A stretch of DNA of 64,000 nt. It comes from Halocatena marina (lineage in GTDB: Archaea; Halobacteriota; Halobacteria; Halobacteriales; Haloarculaceae). Under the pieces are notes generated by a model, which saw nothing but the letters and a program-made list of their open reading frames with translations, did no database searches and had not been told where the DNA came from. Location: NCBI RefSeq assembly GCF_023276375.1, contig NZ_JALLPK010000002.1, positions 1 through 64,000 of the forward strand, given 5' to 3'. The position numbers and the translations under genes were made by a program. Of this stretch, positions 43,875 to 52,209 are shown in pieces. Each line of letters opens with the position of its first letter. The stretch's first letter is position 1.

Positions 43875-44519
43875 ATGGCTGAGGAGACATCATCAGATAT
43901 TGAGGACAGCATTGGTCTTTACTTACGTGTCTTGGATATCTTCGGTACGGATTCGTTTGAATCTGATCTGCTAATTGAACAGTTACTCGAAGACGATGTC
44001 AGCCACGTCACCGACGGGCACGAGATTGAGCACCATCTGGATGTGTTAGTTGAGCAGGGGGTGCTGAATCGGGGAGATGGACAGTACCGGGTTCGTTGTA
44101 CTCCGGAAGAGGATCTTTCAACGTGGCGCGAGCGTACCTGCTCGGCAGAGACGATCTACCGGCTGATTCACCAAGCAAAGCGGCAACGGGAGGGTGAGTT
44201 AAACGGCAACGCTGTTGAGGTCTTCGAATACAAAGGTGAAGCGTTCGTAAGCATTCTAGCCAACGAAAAAACCACTCTCCCGGATCTCGTGACGACGATG
44301 ACAGAGCGATTGGGTCAGTCTTCGACGTATGAGGGGATTGTCCTCCGATCGCCGGCTGCCCAGCTTGGGCATGTTCAGCAACTGACCGATAAACTGTGCA
44401 ATGAAAAGAGAATTGCCGACACTGACCTCTCTTATCACTTTGAAAAAGTGGCCTCCAACATTAGAGGAGAGCACAAGGACGACCTCGAATACCGACTCTA
44501 CCTTCGAGCAATTCGGTGA
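43875..44519 (+). CDS. Winged-helix-like protein, function unknown
   Basis: From ATG 43875 the protein has 214 residues. The N-terminal 80 residues look like a winged helix (SDLLIEQLLEDDVSHVTDG then IEHHLDVLVEQGVLNRGDG) followed by RVRCTPEED and a helical region. The central part (VEVFEYKGEAFVSILANEK then TYEGIVLRSPAAQLGHVQQL) has no family I recognise. It is divergent from the chaperonin gene across about 200 bases, so it may be a regulator of that gene. The upstream frame to 43806 was rejected because the ATG at 43875 follows an AT-rich promoter-like stretch. Confidence 0.6.
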   Translation: MAEETSSDIEDSIGLYLRVLDIFGTDSFESDLLIEQLLEDDVSHVTDGHEIEHHLDVLVEQGVLNRGDGQYRVRCTPEEDLSTWRERTCSAETIYRLIHQAKRQREGELNGNAVEVFEYKGEAFVSILANEKTTLPDLVTTMTERLGQSSTYEGIVLRSPAAQLGHVQQLTDKLCNEKRIADTDLSYHFEKVASNIRGEHKDDLEYRLYLRAIR

Positions 44520-44591
44520 CGACTCTGCCGACATCGTTAGCTACACGACACCGAAACAGTAACATTTTTAGTGAACGTTTGTTCGGACTGT

Positions 44592-45167
44592 ATGTCGTCT
44601 CGTCCAAGCATTATCGAACCCGGAGAATCGACCGACGAAAACATCAACAAGTTGTTGTACGAGTCCGAGGAGGACTGGTATGGCGATGCTGCGTTCTTCG
44701 GTGCGATGGCTCATCAGCCGACACTGCTTACGCGGATCGTGTCTCTGTTCGATGCGTTTTCGCAGGGTGAGCACATTGACGCAGAGACCTTGGAACTGAT
44801 GCGACTCAAGGTTGCGGAGACCCACCAGTGCGCCTACTGCGCAACCGTCCGCACGCAGGACGTGCGCGATGAGGTTGCACCTAAAGAGGCGTCTGTGTTC
44901 GGAGAAGTCGATACCGATGCCTTGACGCGGCGTGAGTACCTAGCTGTGCGGCTTGCTGAACAGCTATCAGCGGATCCTCACCGCATGACCGATGGATTTT
45001 TCGAAGCACTTGGGGAGGTGTACTCAGACAGAGAAATCATCGAACTCTTGTTATTTGCCAGCATCGAGGTGGGGCTTGATCGCTTTTGTATCGCACTCGC
45101 ACTCGACACGACCGAACGGAGTCCGTATCCAACTGGACTGGAGTATCCCTTCGAAAACTTCGACTAG
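44592..45167 (+). CDS. Carboxymuconolactone decarboxylase / AhpD-like protein
   Basis: From ATG 44592 the protein has 191 residues with an all-helical CMD fold. The redox motif is ETHQCAYCATVR near residue 79, close to the ExxxxCxxCxxxH of AhpD, but the His is Arg here. Helices on both sides match the family (LTRIVSLFDAFSQGEH; EIIELLLFASIEVGLDRF). AhpD-like proteins reduce peroxidase partners or act on lactones; no partner is adjacent. It is probably monocistronic, 70 bases after the winged-helix-like gene. Confidence 0.85.
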   Translation: MSSRPSIIEPGESTDENINKLLYESEEDWYGDAAFFGAMAHQPTLLTRIVSLFDAFSQGEHIDAETLELMRLKVAETHQCAYCATVRTQDVRDEVAPKEASVFGEVDTDALTRREYLAVRLAEQLSADPHRMTDGFFEALGEVYSDREIIELLLFASIEVGLDRFCIALALDTTERSPYPTGLEYPFENFD

Positions 45168-45266
45168 AAACGGAGAGTAAACGAATTCGGCGAATGGGGT
45201 ACACGCACGAATTTATGTGAATCTGATCATCCGAACGTCGACTGTGGCATGGCTTTGTTGTCGAGT

Positions 45267-45629
45267 TTATCCAAGTAAGCGGACAAGGACCCATGCTAAT
45301 CCAATCGCCATGATGGCTCCGATAAGAGTTCCCACGCTATTGAGAATCGCCCACGTTCGATTGTCTGTTGTCCAGAGATGGACAGTATCGAACGAAAAGG
45401 TTGAGAACGTTGTGAATGATCCACACGCACCCGTTCCGAGAAGCAATATCATCTGCTCATTCGCCCCGATGAACGTGAGTACCGCCAGTACGAAGCTCCC
45501 AACGATGTTTACTGTGAACGTTCCGAGAGGAAACGATTCTATATCAACTAATTCGACAACGCCATACCGAAGAAGCGCTCCGATTGTCCCTCCGATCCCG
45601 ACGAGGTGAGCTGGCTCAATCGGTACCAT
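45267..45629 (-). CDS. crcB: Fluoride exporter CrcB/FluC, subunit 1
   Basis: The 120-residue protein has four hydrophobic helices and FluC marks: GIGGTIGALLRYGV near residue 12, VNIVGSFVLAV with the pore Asn near residue 43, and GACGSFTTFSTFSFDT near residue 73. These proteins form dimeric channels that let fluoride leave the cell. It begins one base after the stop of the second crcB gene, so the two are coexpressed as a pair, which in many genomes indicates a heterodimeric channel. Confidence 0.92.
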   Translation of the reverse strand: MVPIEPAHLVGIGGTIGALLRYGVVELVDIESFPLGTFTVNIVGSFVLAVLTFIGANEQMILLLGTGACGSFTTFSTFSFDTVHLWTTDNRTWAILNSVGTLIGAIMAIGLAWVLVRLLG

Positions 45630-45630
45630 C

Positions 45631-46020
45631 TTACTCGACCTCCATCAATCGCGTGACTGCTCGACCGAGGAGGACACCACCGAAACCGAGTACGTAGTTG
45701 GCGAGTACGTTTATTCCCATCAAAACTGGTGTAGAAGCGAGTGTCGTCTGGAGCGCAAACGTGCTGTACGTGGTAAACGAGGAGAGAAACCCCGTTGCTG
45801 CGACCAGATGTGTTTCGTTGGATAACATATTCGTGTGCATCGCCTCGTACAGCATGAACCCGAGCATGAGACTACCGGTCGCGTTAGCGATTAGGGTTCC
45901 CGGAAGACCAGGAAGTACCCCAGCGACAAAATACCGGAGATTCGCTCCCGCAAAACCACCGATTCCGATGAGGACCACCGTTTCCAGCCAAATGAGTGGC
46001 GGATCATCTGATATACGCAT
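45631..46020 (-). CDS. crcB: Fluoride exporter CrcB/FluC, subunit 2
   Basis: With the ATG at 46020 (MRISDDPP) the protein has 129 residues; the frame extends upstream to 46053 but that ATG is less favourable. Features are GIGGFAGANLRYFVAG, ANATGSLMLGF and TGFLSSFTTYSTFAL. It differs in sequence from subunit 1 along its length, consistent with the two halves of a heterodimer. It follows a small membrane-protein gene by about 50 bases on the same strand. Confidence 0.9.
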   Translation of the reverse strand: MRISDDPPLIWLETVVLIGIGGFAGANLRYFVAGVLPGLPGTLIANATGSLMLGFMLYEAMHTNMLSNETHLVAATGFLSSFTTYSTFALQTTLASTPVLMGINVLANYVLGFGGVLLGRAVTRLMEVE

Positions 46021-46068
46021 TGCTATACCTAATGGATAATTCAATATCTGCAAGGCTAGATTTCATAC

Positions 46069-46227
46069 CTATTGTAGACGATTTAATTTACGCACTATTA
46101 TATTCATTGGATACAGTAGAACAATAATCATGTATGGGATTCGATATAAATCAAGATAGCTGACGAGTTGAGCAAGTGCAGCCACCATTAGATCCAAAAA
46201 GAAAAGTACAAAATAGCCATAGGGCAT
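46069..46227 (-). CDS. Small two-helix membrane protein upstream of crcB
   Basis: A 52-codon frame starts at ATG 46227 and ends at TAG. It has two hydrophobic segments (YGYFVLFFLDLMVAALAQLV and YMIIVLLYPMNIIV) separated by a short polar loop and ends in a basic tail (RKLNRLQ), a normal inside-out-inside layout. The composition stands out in an AT-rich spacer. It is on the same strand and just upstream of the crcB pair, so it may belong to that operon. The family is not recognised. Confidence 0.5.
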   Translation of the reverse strand: MPYGYFVLFFLDLMVAALAQLVSYLDLYRIPYMIIVLLYPMNIIVRKLNRLQ

Positions 46228-46649
46228 AATTATATATTATTCATATCATGTGGTCCCGTATGGATGGTTATAGGATGGCTGATACAGTAACGGTCTGATA
46301 CGGACGACTTAGATACGAACCACTGACAACTCTCAAGCAGTTATCCAATACGGGATCAGATGAGATAAAACACAATCATGTAATTTGAACATTAAACCAA
46401 AAAAAAAAACAATTAGTATAAATTTCAATGTGATAATTGATATGAGATATGACAATATTGAGTTGCCATCTTCTACATTATCGATTGAACACAATAGATT
46501 TTGATGGCGATGTGCTATCTATATTCTGTCCGAATAAATCCACTCGGAAATTTTTCATAAAAATCGGAAAAATATCATATTTATTTCCGGCTACGCTCAT
46601 CGTCTGATGACAGGTACAATTATGACGGTCTGTGCAATAGCGTACACAC
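46228..46649. other. AT-rich spacer before the esterase
   Basis: About 420 bases without a gene. It contains an A-rich run (46393-46410), several TATA-like sequences and, near 46,545-46,590, a TTATTTCCGG element before the esterase. No fluoride riboswitch consensus was recognised before the small gene and crcB pair. Confidence 0.4.
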
Positions 46650-47591
46650 ATGTCGTCCACGCTCGATCCGCAAGTCGAGGGGTATCTCTACGAATTGTCT
46701 GAGCAGGGACTTCCTCCACTCTATCGACTCTCAGTACAAGACGCTCGTGAGACGTACCGAAATCTCAGCATACCTGATGAACCGCCGGACACAGTCGAAG
46801 ACGTAGCCGAACGAACCGTCTCCGGCCCAGAAGGTAGCATTCCGATTCGGAGCTACACGCCGGAGGGAGATGGTCCCCACCCGGCACTCGTGTTCTTCCA
46901 TGGTGGTGGTTGGATGCTGGGTGACCTCGAAACCCACGACGCCCTGTGTCGGGCACTCACGAACGCGACCGAGTGCGTCGTGGTCTCCACCGACTACCGC
47001 CTCGCACCCGAACATCGATTCCCTGCCCAAATCGAAGATTGTTATGCCGTAACCAACTGGGTTGCGAACAACGCTGAGGCTATCGGCGCGAGACCCGACC
47101 GACTGGCAATCGCAGGGGACAGTGCAGGGGCGACCTTGGCTGTGGGTGTCGGATTACTCGCTCGTGACAGAGATGGGCCAGAAATTCACTATCAAGTACT
47201 CGCGTATCCAGCCACGAACTACGCATTCGATACGGACTCGTATGAGAGGAACGCACAGGGGTACTTCCTAACACAAAAAGATATGAGACGCTTCTGGGAC
47301 GGGTACATCCAAGCTGAACTGGATGGAGAACACCCATACGCCTCTCCACTCCGTGCTCAGAATCTGTCGGGCCTTCCGTCCACATTCGTGTTGACGTGTG
47401 AATTCGATCCGCTTTGTGACGACGGGTATGAACTAGCAGCGCGTCTCTCTGACGCTGGCGTCCCAACGCACCACACCCATTATGAGGACATGATCCACGG
47501 ATTCTTGACTATGCTTGTTGACCCAGAACTGGACCGTGCACGAGAAGCCATTAATGAGATCGGAGACAGCGTGCGAACGAAGATACAGTAA
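46650..47591 (+). CDS. Alpha/beta hydrolase of the hormone-sensitive lipase (HSL) esterase family
   Basis: The 313-residue protein has the HSL oxyanion motif HGGGW near residue 84, the nucleophile motif GDSAGA near residue 157, the catalytic Asp in CEFDPLCDDGYE near residue 250 and the His in DMIHGFLTML near residue 281. It is a probable cytoplasmic carboxylesterase for short acyl esters. It starts at ATG 46650 and stands alone ahead of the E2 gene with about 190 bases between. There is no direct link to the acetoin-type genes other than proximity and shared strand with the E2. Confidence 0.92.
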   Translation: MSSTLDPQVEGYLYELSEQGLPPLYRLSVQDARETYRNLSIPDEPPDTVEDVAERTVSGPEGSIPIRSYTPEGDGPHPALVFFHGGGWMLGDLETHDALCRALTNATECVVVSTDYRLAPEHRFPAQIEDCYAVTNWVANNAEAIGARPDRLAIAGDSAGATLAVGVGLLARDRDGPEIHYQVLAYPATNYAFDTDSYERNAQGYFLTQKDMRRFWDGYIQAELDGEHPYASPLRAQNLSGLPSTFVLTCEFDPLCDDGYELAARLSDAGVPTHHTHYEDMIHGFLTMLVDPELDRAREAINEIGDSVRTKIQ

Positions 47592-47781
47592 TCCGGATTT
47601 CGGTCTACACAGGTCGCTTCACCTACACTCCTGCGAGTAACGATTCATTGAACTGGCAGGAGCGTTCAGAAGCGGCTTGCAGGACGACGTGTATCTAATT
47701 GTAACCAGATCTCTCTGTCGAAGAAATACGTTTTTGTATCCTGGTGCGTATGAACTGCTTACAGTGGCATATATTATCAAG

Positions 47782-48987
47782 ATGGCAAAGCTTGGCCTTG
47801 AGATGGAAGCGGGGACAGTGCTCAAGTGGTACGCCGAACCGGGCGAAGAAGTCGCAGAAGGGGACATGCTCGCTGAGGTCGAATCGGAGAAGAGTATTGG
47901 GGAGATCGATGCCCGTGAAGACGGAGTCCTCCGGCAGATATACGTCGCGGAGGAAGAATCAGTCCCGCCCGGGACACCGATCGGTATCCTCGCGGCACCC
48001 GACGCCGATATTAGCGATCTGAAGACCGAAGCTGAAGCCGAACTTGAAAGCAATGTCCCCGATGCTGTCAGCGCGAAATCGGAGACGAACAACGAACGAG
48101 CAGAGCCGACAGCCACAACGACGGCGAGCAACGAAAGAACGGACGAAAATGATGAATCGGTCACAGCGACGACCGTCGATACACAGAGTGATGGACAGAA
48201 AGCCTCTCCTCGCGCAAAGAAGCGTGCGGAGGAACTCGGCGTCAACCTCGCCTCCGTCGATGGAACGGGATTCGACGGCGCCATCACTGAGGAAGATGTC
48301 GAATCGGCTGCTGAGGGCACATCAGCGACGGGAGCGGCCGAGACTGATGTGGAGCTCACTGCCGAGGAGCGACTGAACAGCTATCGCCGGACTACGGCCG
48401 TGGCCGATCCATCTACCGGCGAGACACTTTTCGAAACGATGGAAGCTGTCAAAACGGCCTTCGAGGAGCGAGTCACGATGACTGACGTGCTGGTCGTCGT
48501 GGCCTCAGCAGCACTAACTGATCATCCTCTGCTGAACGGGACGTACGCAGAGTCAACTCACCAAGTCCAGCAGACGCAGAACATCGCACTCGTTGCAGAC
48601 GACGATGGCGAACTACACGAGAGCATCATTGATGATGCTGAGGGGCGGTCACTGACTGAGGTGGTTTCAGCACGTCAACAAATAGATAAGGATGATGAGA
48701 ATGGCGGGGCCAGAGCAACGTTCACGCTTGCGAACGCTGCTGATACCGACACAGAGGGACGATTGGTGAATCCACCGGCAGTCGCAGCCCTGACCGTCGA
48801 CGCTACCGGCCAGCGAGCAGTTCCAGTGGACGACGGTGTCAACCTCCAGTCGCTCGTGACAACCAGCCTCACTTACGATACGCGTGCAGTAGGCGAGGAC
48901 GAGGCACGAGCGTTCCTCGATGCCTTTTTCGAACGAACAAAAGAGGCTTCAGAGCTCGTTTTGAGTTCGTATCGCAAAATGGAGTGA
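47782..48987 (+). CDS. acoC: 2-oxoacid/acetoin dehydrogenase E2-like protein lacking the catalytic His
   Basis: From ATG 47782 the protein has 401 residues. It has an N-terminal lipoyl domain with the modified Lys37 in EVESEKSIGEI, a long acidic linker, an E1/E3-binding domain (SPRAKKRAEELGVNLASVDG, residues 142-161) and a C-terminal acyltransferase domain. The catalytic motif DHRxxDG reads DTRAVGE (residues 366-372), so His is Thr367 and Asp is Gly371. Either transfer to CoA uses another residue or this subunit has a non-catalytic role. It is convergent with acoX-acoB-acoA. The upstream frame to 47677 precedes the lipoyl domain start and was rejected. Confidence 0.85.
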   Translation: MAKLGLEMEAGTVLKWYAEPGEEVAEGDMLAEVESEKSIGEIDAREDGVLRQIYVAEEESVPPGTPIGILAAPDADISDLKTEAEAELESNVPDAVSAKSETNNERAEPTATTTASNERTDENDESVTATTVDTQSDGQKASPRAKKRAEELGVNLASVDGTGFDGAITEEDVESAAEGTSATGAAETDVELTAEERLNSYRRTTAVADPSTGETLFETMEAVKTAFEERVTMTDVLVVVASAALTDHPLLNGTYAESTHQVQQTQNIALVADDDGELHESIIDDAEGRSLTEVVSARQQIDKDDENGGARATFTLANAADTDTEGRLVNPPAVAALTVDATGQRAVPVDDGVNLQSLVTTSLTYDTRAVGEDEARAFLDAFFERTKEASELVLSSYRKME

Positions 48988-49002
48988 CGTGGCAAGGCTG
49001 GA

Positions 49003-50022
49003 TTATCGGTCCGTGACCGACGCTTCATCACGAACCAGCACATCAGCGTCGGTGGCTGCACTGAGTGCGCTCTTGATATCGACGAGGCGTGGACCGTCGG
49101 CCATTGGCGTCATCTCGACTGTCGCATCGGTGAGTTCAAGTTCTCGCTCACCGTCTGCGCCGACGACTCCGTCAGCGACCTCGAAATGCGCTGGTTCATT
49201 CCACGATAGAACGTCGTGATCCTCGACACCGATCGTAGTTGTCATCCCCGGCGCAACGATTGCTCGGACAGTCTGTGAGGCTGTTTTGGGATTTCCGAGT
49301 CGGAGCGCGATCCCACCGGGGGTATCCGGTGACAGCGACTCGATACAGCCAGCCACACTACCGAGCCCTATATCCGACGGATGGGCCCGCGAAACGACGC
49401 CACCGAGCAGCTCAGTTGGGTCGACGACGGCTCGTGTCCCAATGAACGGTCGGTCGATGATCTCGACCGTCGCCAGCCCTGTGAGCTGTTTTTCACCGTT
49501 AACGTCGTCGGCCACGGCATCGATTCGGCCGTGCCGATCGGTCACCGACTCGACATCGACGAGGTTTGCTGCAACGACGGCTGCGGCCGCGCCCGCCACT
49601 GTTCCATCGACTGGTGTTGGGACGACATTGTTCGTTCCCGTTGAGACCGAAATGAGAGGCACGTCAGCGAGTTCGAGGGCTACGTCACGACTCGTTCCAT
49701 CCCCACCAAGGACGACCACCGCGTCGGTATGTTCTCGGAACTGTTCAGCCGCCCGCCGTGTGTCAGTCGCTGACCCCTCTACCGTCATGTCGACAGACTC
49801 GATGCTGATACTGTTTGGGGCTTCCCTGACAACGTAGTCTGTAATACCTGTCTTGTCTGGCATCATCGAGACGTGCAAGGGAGCATCCACGAGCGTCATT
49901 CCTTCGAGGACACATTCGGCAACGCGGCGTTTCGCGTAGTTGTCGACGACGCTCGCGCCGCCAGTAAGACGGCGAATGTCTCGTCCCGCTGCCGGGTTGA
50001 CGACCAATCCAATGCGTGCCAC
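49003..50022 (-). CDS. acoX: AcoX-like NAD kinase-fold protein of acetoin catabolism
   Basis: The 339-residue protein has the ATP-NAD kinase/diacylglycerol kinase fold: IGLVVNPAAGRDIRR at the N-terminus, VVVLGGDGTSRDVALEL near residue 100 and VSTGTNNVVPTPVDGT near residue 125. AcoX proteins of this type are encoded with acetoin dehydrogenase subunits, and their role remains unclear. It ends 16 bases from the stop of the convergent E2 gene and begins just after acoB (3 bases). This neighbourhood is the main reason for choosing an acetoin-type complex over pyruvate dehydrogenase. Confidence 0.85.
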   Translation of the reverse strand: MARIGLVVNPAAGRDIRRLTGGASVVDNYAKRRVAECVLEGMTLVDAPLHVSMMPDKTGITDYVVREAPNSISIESVDMTVEGSATDTRRAAEQFREHTDAVVVLGGDGTSRDVALELADVPLISVSTGTNNVVPTPVDGTVAGAAAAVVAANLVDVESVTDRHGRIDAVADDVNGEKQLTGLATVEIIDRPFIGTRAVVDPTELLGGVVSRAHPSDIGLGSVAGCIESLSPDTPGGIALRLGNPKTASQTVRAIVAPGMTTTIGVEDHDVLSWNEPAHFEVADGVVGADGERELELTDATVEMTPMADGPRLVDIKSALSAATDADVLVRDEASVTDR

Positions 50023-50025
50023 GTG

Positions 50026-51030
50026 TTAGGAGATCCTCTCGATGGCAGCTTGGACGTCCGCACCGTCCGGTAAGACTTCCTGTTCGAGCGGCGGGCTGAA
50101 CGGCATATGCGTGTCCGGCGTCCCGACGCGCTGGATCGGCGCGTCGAGGCTGAAGAACGCGTTCTCCATGGCCCGCATCCCGATCTCAGCTTGGACTCCA
50201 TATGAGAGGGGACTCTCGTCAGCCACGACGAGTCGGCCGGTCTTTTCGACGCTCTTGGTGATGGTGTCGGTATCGAGTGGGTACAGTGAACGCGGGTCGA
50301 TGACCTCGACGTCGACGTCACTCGACAGATCTTCGGCGGCATTCAGCGACTCACTGACGAGTCGCTGTGTCGCGACAACAGTAACGTCCTCACCTTCGCG
50401 CTCGATGCTGGCTTCGCCGAGCGGGATGGTGAAATCCTCATCGATTGGGACCTCGCCTTCCTGTTCGTAGATCATCTTGTTTTCAAAGATGAAGACAGGA
50501 TCGTTAGAGCGAATAGCGGCCTTCGTCAGGCCCTTTGCGCTCGTCGCCGTGCCTGGTGCGACAGCTTTGAGCCCCGGAAAATGCGCAATCCATGTGTGAA
50601 CAGTGCCAGAGTGCTGGCTTGCGGCACCCATACCACCACCCTCTGTGGTGCGAACGGTGACTGGCATTTCTGTTTTCCCGCCGAACATGTAGCGCATCTT
50701 CGCCATCTGGTTCATGATCTGTTCCATCGAGACGCCCATGAAGTCGCTGAACATGAGTTCGACGACCGGGCGGGTTCCGGTTGCAGCCGCACCTGTTGCG
50801 GCTCCGACAAAACCAGCTTCGGCAATAGGAGTGTCACGGACCCGCTCTTCGCCGAACTCCTCGAATAGGTCGCCAGTCACTTCGAGGACGCCACCGAAGA
50901 GCCCGACGTCCTCACCCATGATATACACGTCTTCATCGCGGCGTAGTTCCTCACGGAGCGCCAGCCGAATGGACTCCCGAACAGTCATCGTCTCGGTCTG
51001 TGCTTGTTCGAGATCGGCCTGCGCCGTCAT
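50026..51030 (-). CDS. acoB: 2-oxoacid/acetoin dehydrogenase E1 component, beta subunit
   Basis: The 334-residue protein is a full-length E1 beta subunit: LREELRRDEDVYIMGEDVGL near residue 28, FVGAATGAAATGTRPVVELM near residue 72, and the C-terminal transketolase part with DVEVIDPRSLYPLDTDTI and VVADES. With the alpha subunit it forms the ThDP-dependent decarboxylase that acylates the lipoyl group of E2. It overlaps acoA by four bases (ATGA). Confidence 0.92.
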   Translation of the reverse strand: MTAQADLEQAQTETMTVRESIRLALREELRRDEDVYIMGEDVGLFGGVLEVTGDLFEEFGEERVRDTPIAEAGFVGAATGAAATGTRPVVELMFSDFMGVSMEQIMNQMAKMRYMFGGKTEMPVTVRTTEGGGMGAASQHSGTVHTWIAHFPGLKAVAPGTATSAKGLTKAAIRSNDPVFIFENKMIYEQEGEVPIDEDFTIPLGEASIEREGEDVTVVATQRLVSESLNAAEDLSSDVDVEVIDPRSLYPLDTDTITKSVEKTGRLVVADESPLSYGVQAEIGMRAMENAFFSLDAPIQRVGTPDTHMPFSPPLEQEVLPDGADVQAAIERIS

Positions 51031-52073
51031 CGTGAATCACCTCCTGGCGTGCCACCGTCGGCACACGATTGGATCGCAAACTGTTCGATCTCGGGGACCG
51101 GTTCGGCGAACATGTCTTCGTATGCTTCTTCGGGTGCCGGTAGATCGGCATCTTGAGCGAATTGAATGGCGTTTTGAATGGTTTCTTTGACCTCAATTCG
51201 CATTTCCTCAAACTCGTCTTCTGTGAGTTCACCACGGTTAATTAGTCGTTCCTTGAAGATCTCGATGCAGTCATTGTCCTTCCAGCGTTCGATTTCTTCA
51301 CTATCACGGTAGGGCTGTTCGTCGCCTTCGTAGTGTCCGCGGTAACGGTAGGTCTCTGCTTCGATGAACGTTGGTCCGTCTCCGTTGCGGGCCCGTTTGC
51401 GAGCCTCCTCAACGGCTTCAGCGACTGCCGTAATGTCCATCCCGTCGACGGTCACGCCAGGGATGTCATAGGCGTGTGCAGTGTCGCTGAGGTTGTCGAC
51501 GTTATGCTGTTTCTCAACTGGTGTCGCCTCTCCGTACTGGTTGTTCTCGATGAGGAAAATCGCCGGTAGGTTCCACGTCGAGGCTAGGTTCACTGCCTCG
51601 TGGACCTGTCCCTGTGCGACTGCACCATCACCAAGGAATCCCAGCGCGACTTGGTTTCGGTCCTGATAGTCGATTGAGAGCGCAGTCCCCGCTGCCAGCG
51701 GCGGTCCGGCACCGACAATACCGTTAGCGCCGAGCATCCCCGCGTCAACGTCGGCGATGTGCATCGATCCGCCTTTGCCGTTACAGTAGCCATCGCGCTT
51801 GCCGAACAGCTCAGCCATCATGTACTTGGGATCGAGACCTTTCGCGATACAGTGACCGTGTCCTCGATGGGTACTTGCAATATAGTCGTCTGACTCGAGG
51901 GCGGCACAGGTCCCAACACCAACTGCTTCCTCGCCGATGTACAGATGGACGAATCCTGGGATCTCTCCGTCTGCAAAGTACTCACCAGCTGTTGTGTCGA
52001 ACTCTCGAACGGTCAACATTCGTCGCAGCGCCTCCAATCTGCCGTCTTCTGTCTTAAGTGTGTATCCTGCCAT
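51027..52073 (-). CDS. acoA: 2-oxoacid/acetoin dehydrogenase E1 component, alpha subunit
   Basis: The 348-residue protein has the E1 alpha features: STHRGHGHCIAKGLDPKYMM near residue 68, GKGGSMHIADVDAGMLGANG near residue 100, and the ThDP motif GDGAVAQGQ (near residue 150) continuing to ENNQYGEATPV. It is the first gene of the minus-strand acoA-acoB-acoX operon, starting at ATG 52073. No dihydrolipoamide dehydrogenase (E3) gene is in the window, so that subunit must be encoded elsewhere. An IclR gene lies upstream on the same strand. Confidence 0.92.
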   Translation of the reverse strand: MAGYTLKTEDGRLEALRRMLTVREFDTTAGEYFADGEIPGFVHLYIGEEAVGVGTCAALESDDYIASTHRGHGHCIAKGLDPKYMMAELFGKRDGYCNGKGGSMHIADVDAGMLGANGIVGAGPPLAAGTALSIDYQDRNQVALGFLGDGAVAQGQVHEAVNLASTWNLPAIFLIENNQYGEATPVEKQHNVDNLSDTAHAYDIPGVTVDGMDITAVAEAVEEARKRARNGDGPTFIEAETYRYRGHYEGDEQPYRDSEEIERWKDNDCIEIFKERLINRGELTEDEFEEMRIEVKETIQNAIQFAQDADLPAPEEAYEDMFAEPVPEIEQFAIQSCADGGTPGGDSR

Positions 52074-52116
52074 ACTGCGCGAGAGAATAACACGCTTAGA
52101 GGTGATAATATTACCG

Positions 52117-52130
52117 ATTTTTTATGTAGT
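52117..52130 (-). promoter_or_regulatory. Candidate TATA box of the acoA operon
   Basis: The minus strand reads ACTACATAAAAAATC about 45-57 bases before the acoA ATG, the only good TATA-like sequence in this 136-base spacer. It is flanked by TTACCG and CGGTGG-type sequences that could be operator halves. The assignment is by eye. Confidence 0.3.
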
Positions 52131-52209
52131 ATTACTCGGTGGTAGGTCAGCCATAAATGCGGAGAGCCAAACGCGTGGTTTGTGTGTGGAATAGAACCAC
52201 GTTGGTATA

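Noticed and set aside
46393..46410. A-rich run as a terminator or poly(A)-type signal
   Set aside because: It is in an AT-rich spacer, not next to a gene end on the right strand; it could simply be a slippage tract.
46228..46500. Fluoride riboswitch before the crcB pair
   Set aside because: The conserved crcB-motif core and pseudoknot arrangement could not be recognised in the AT-rich leader.
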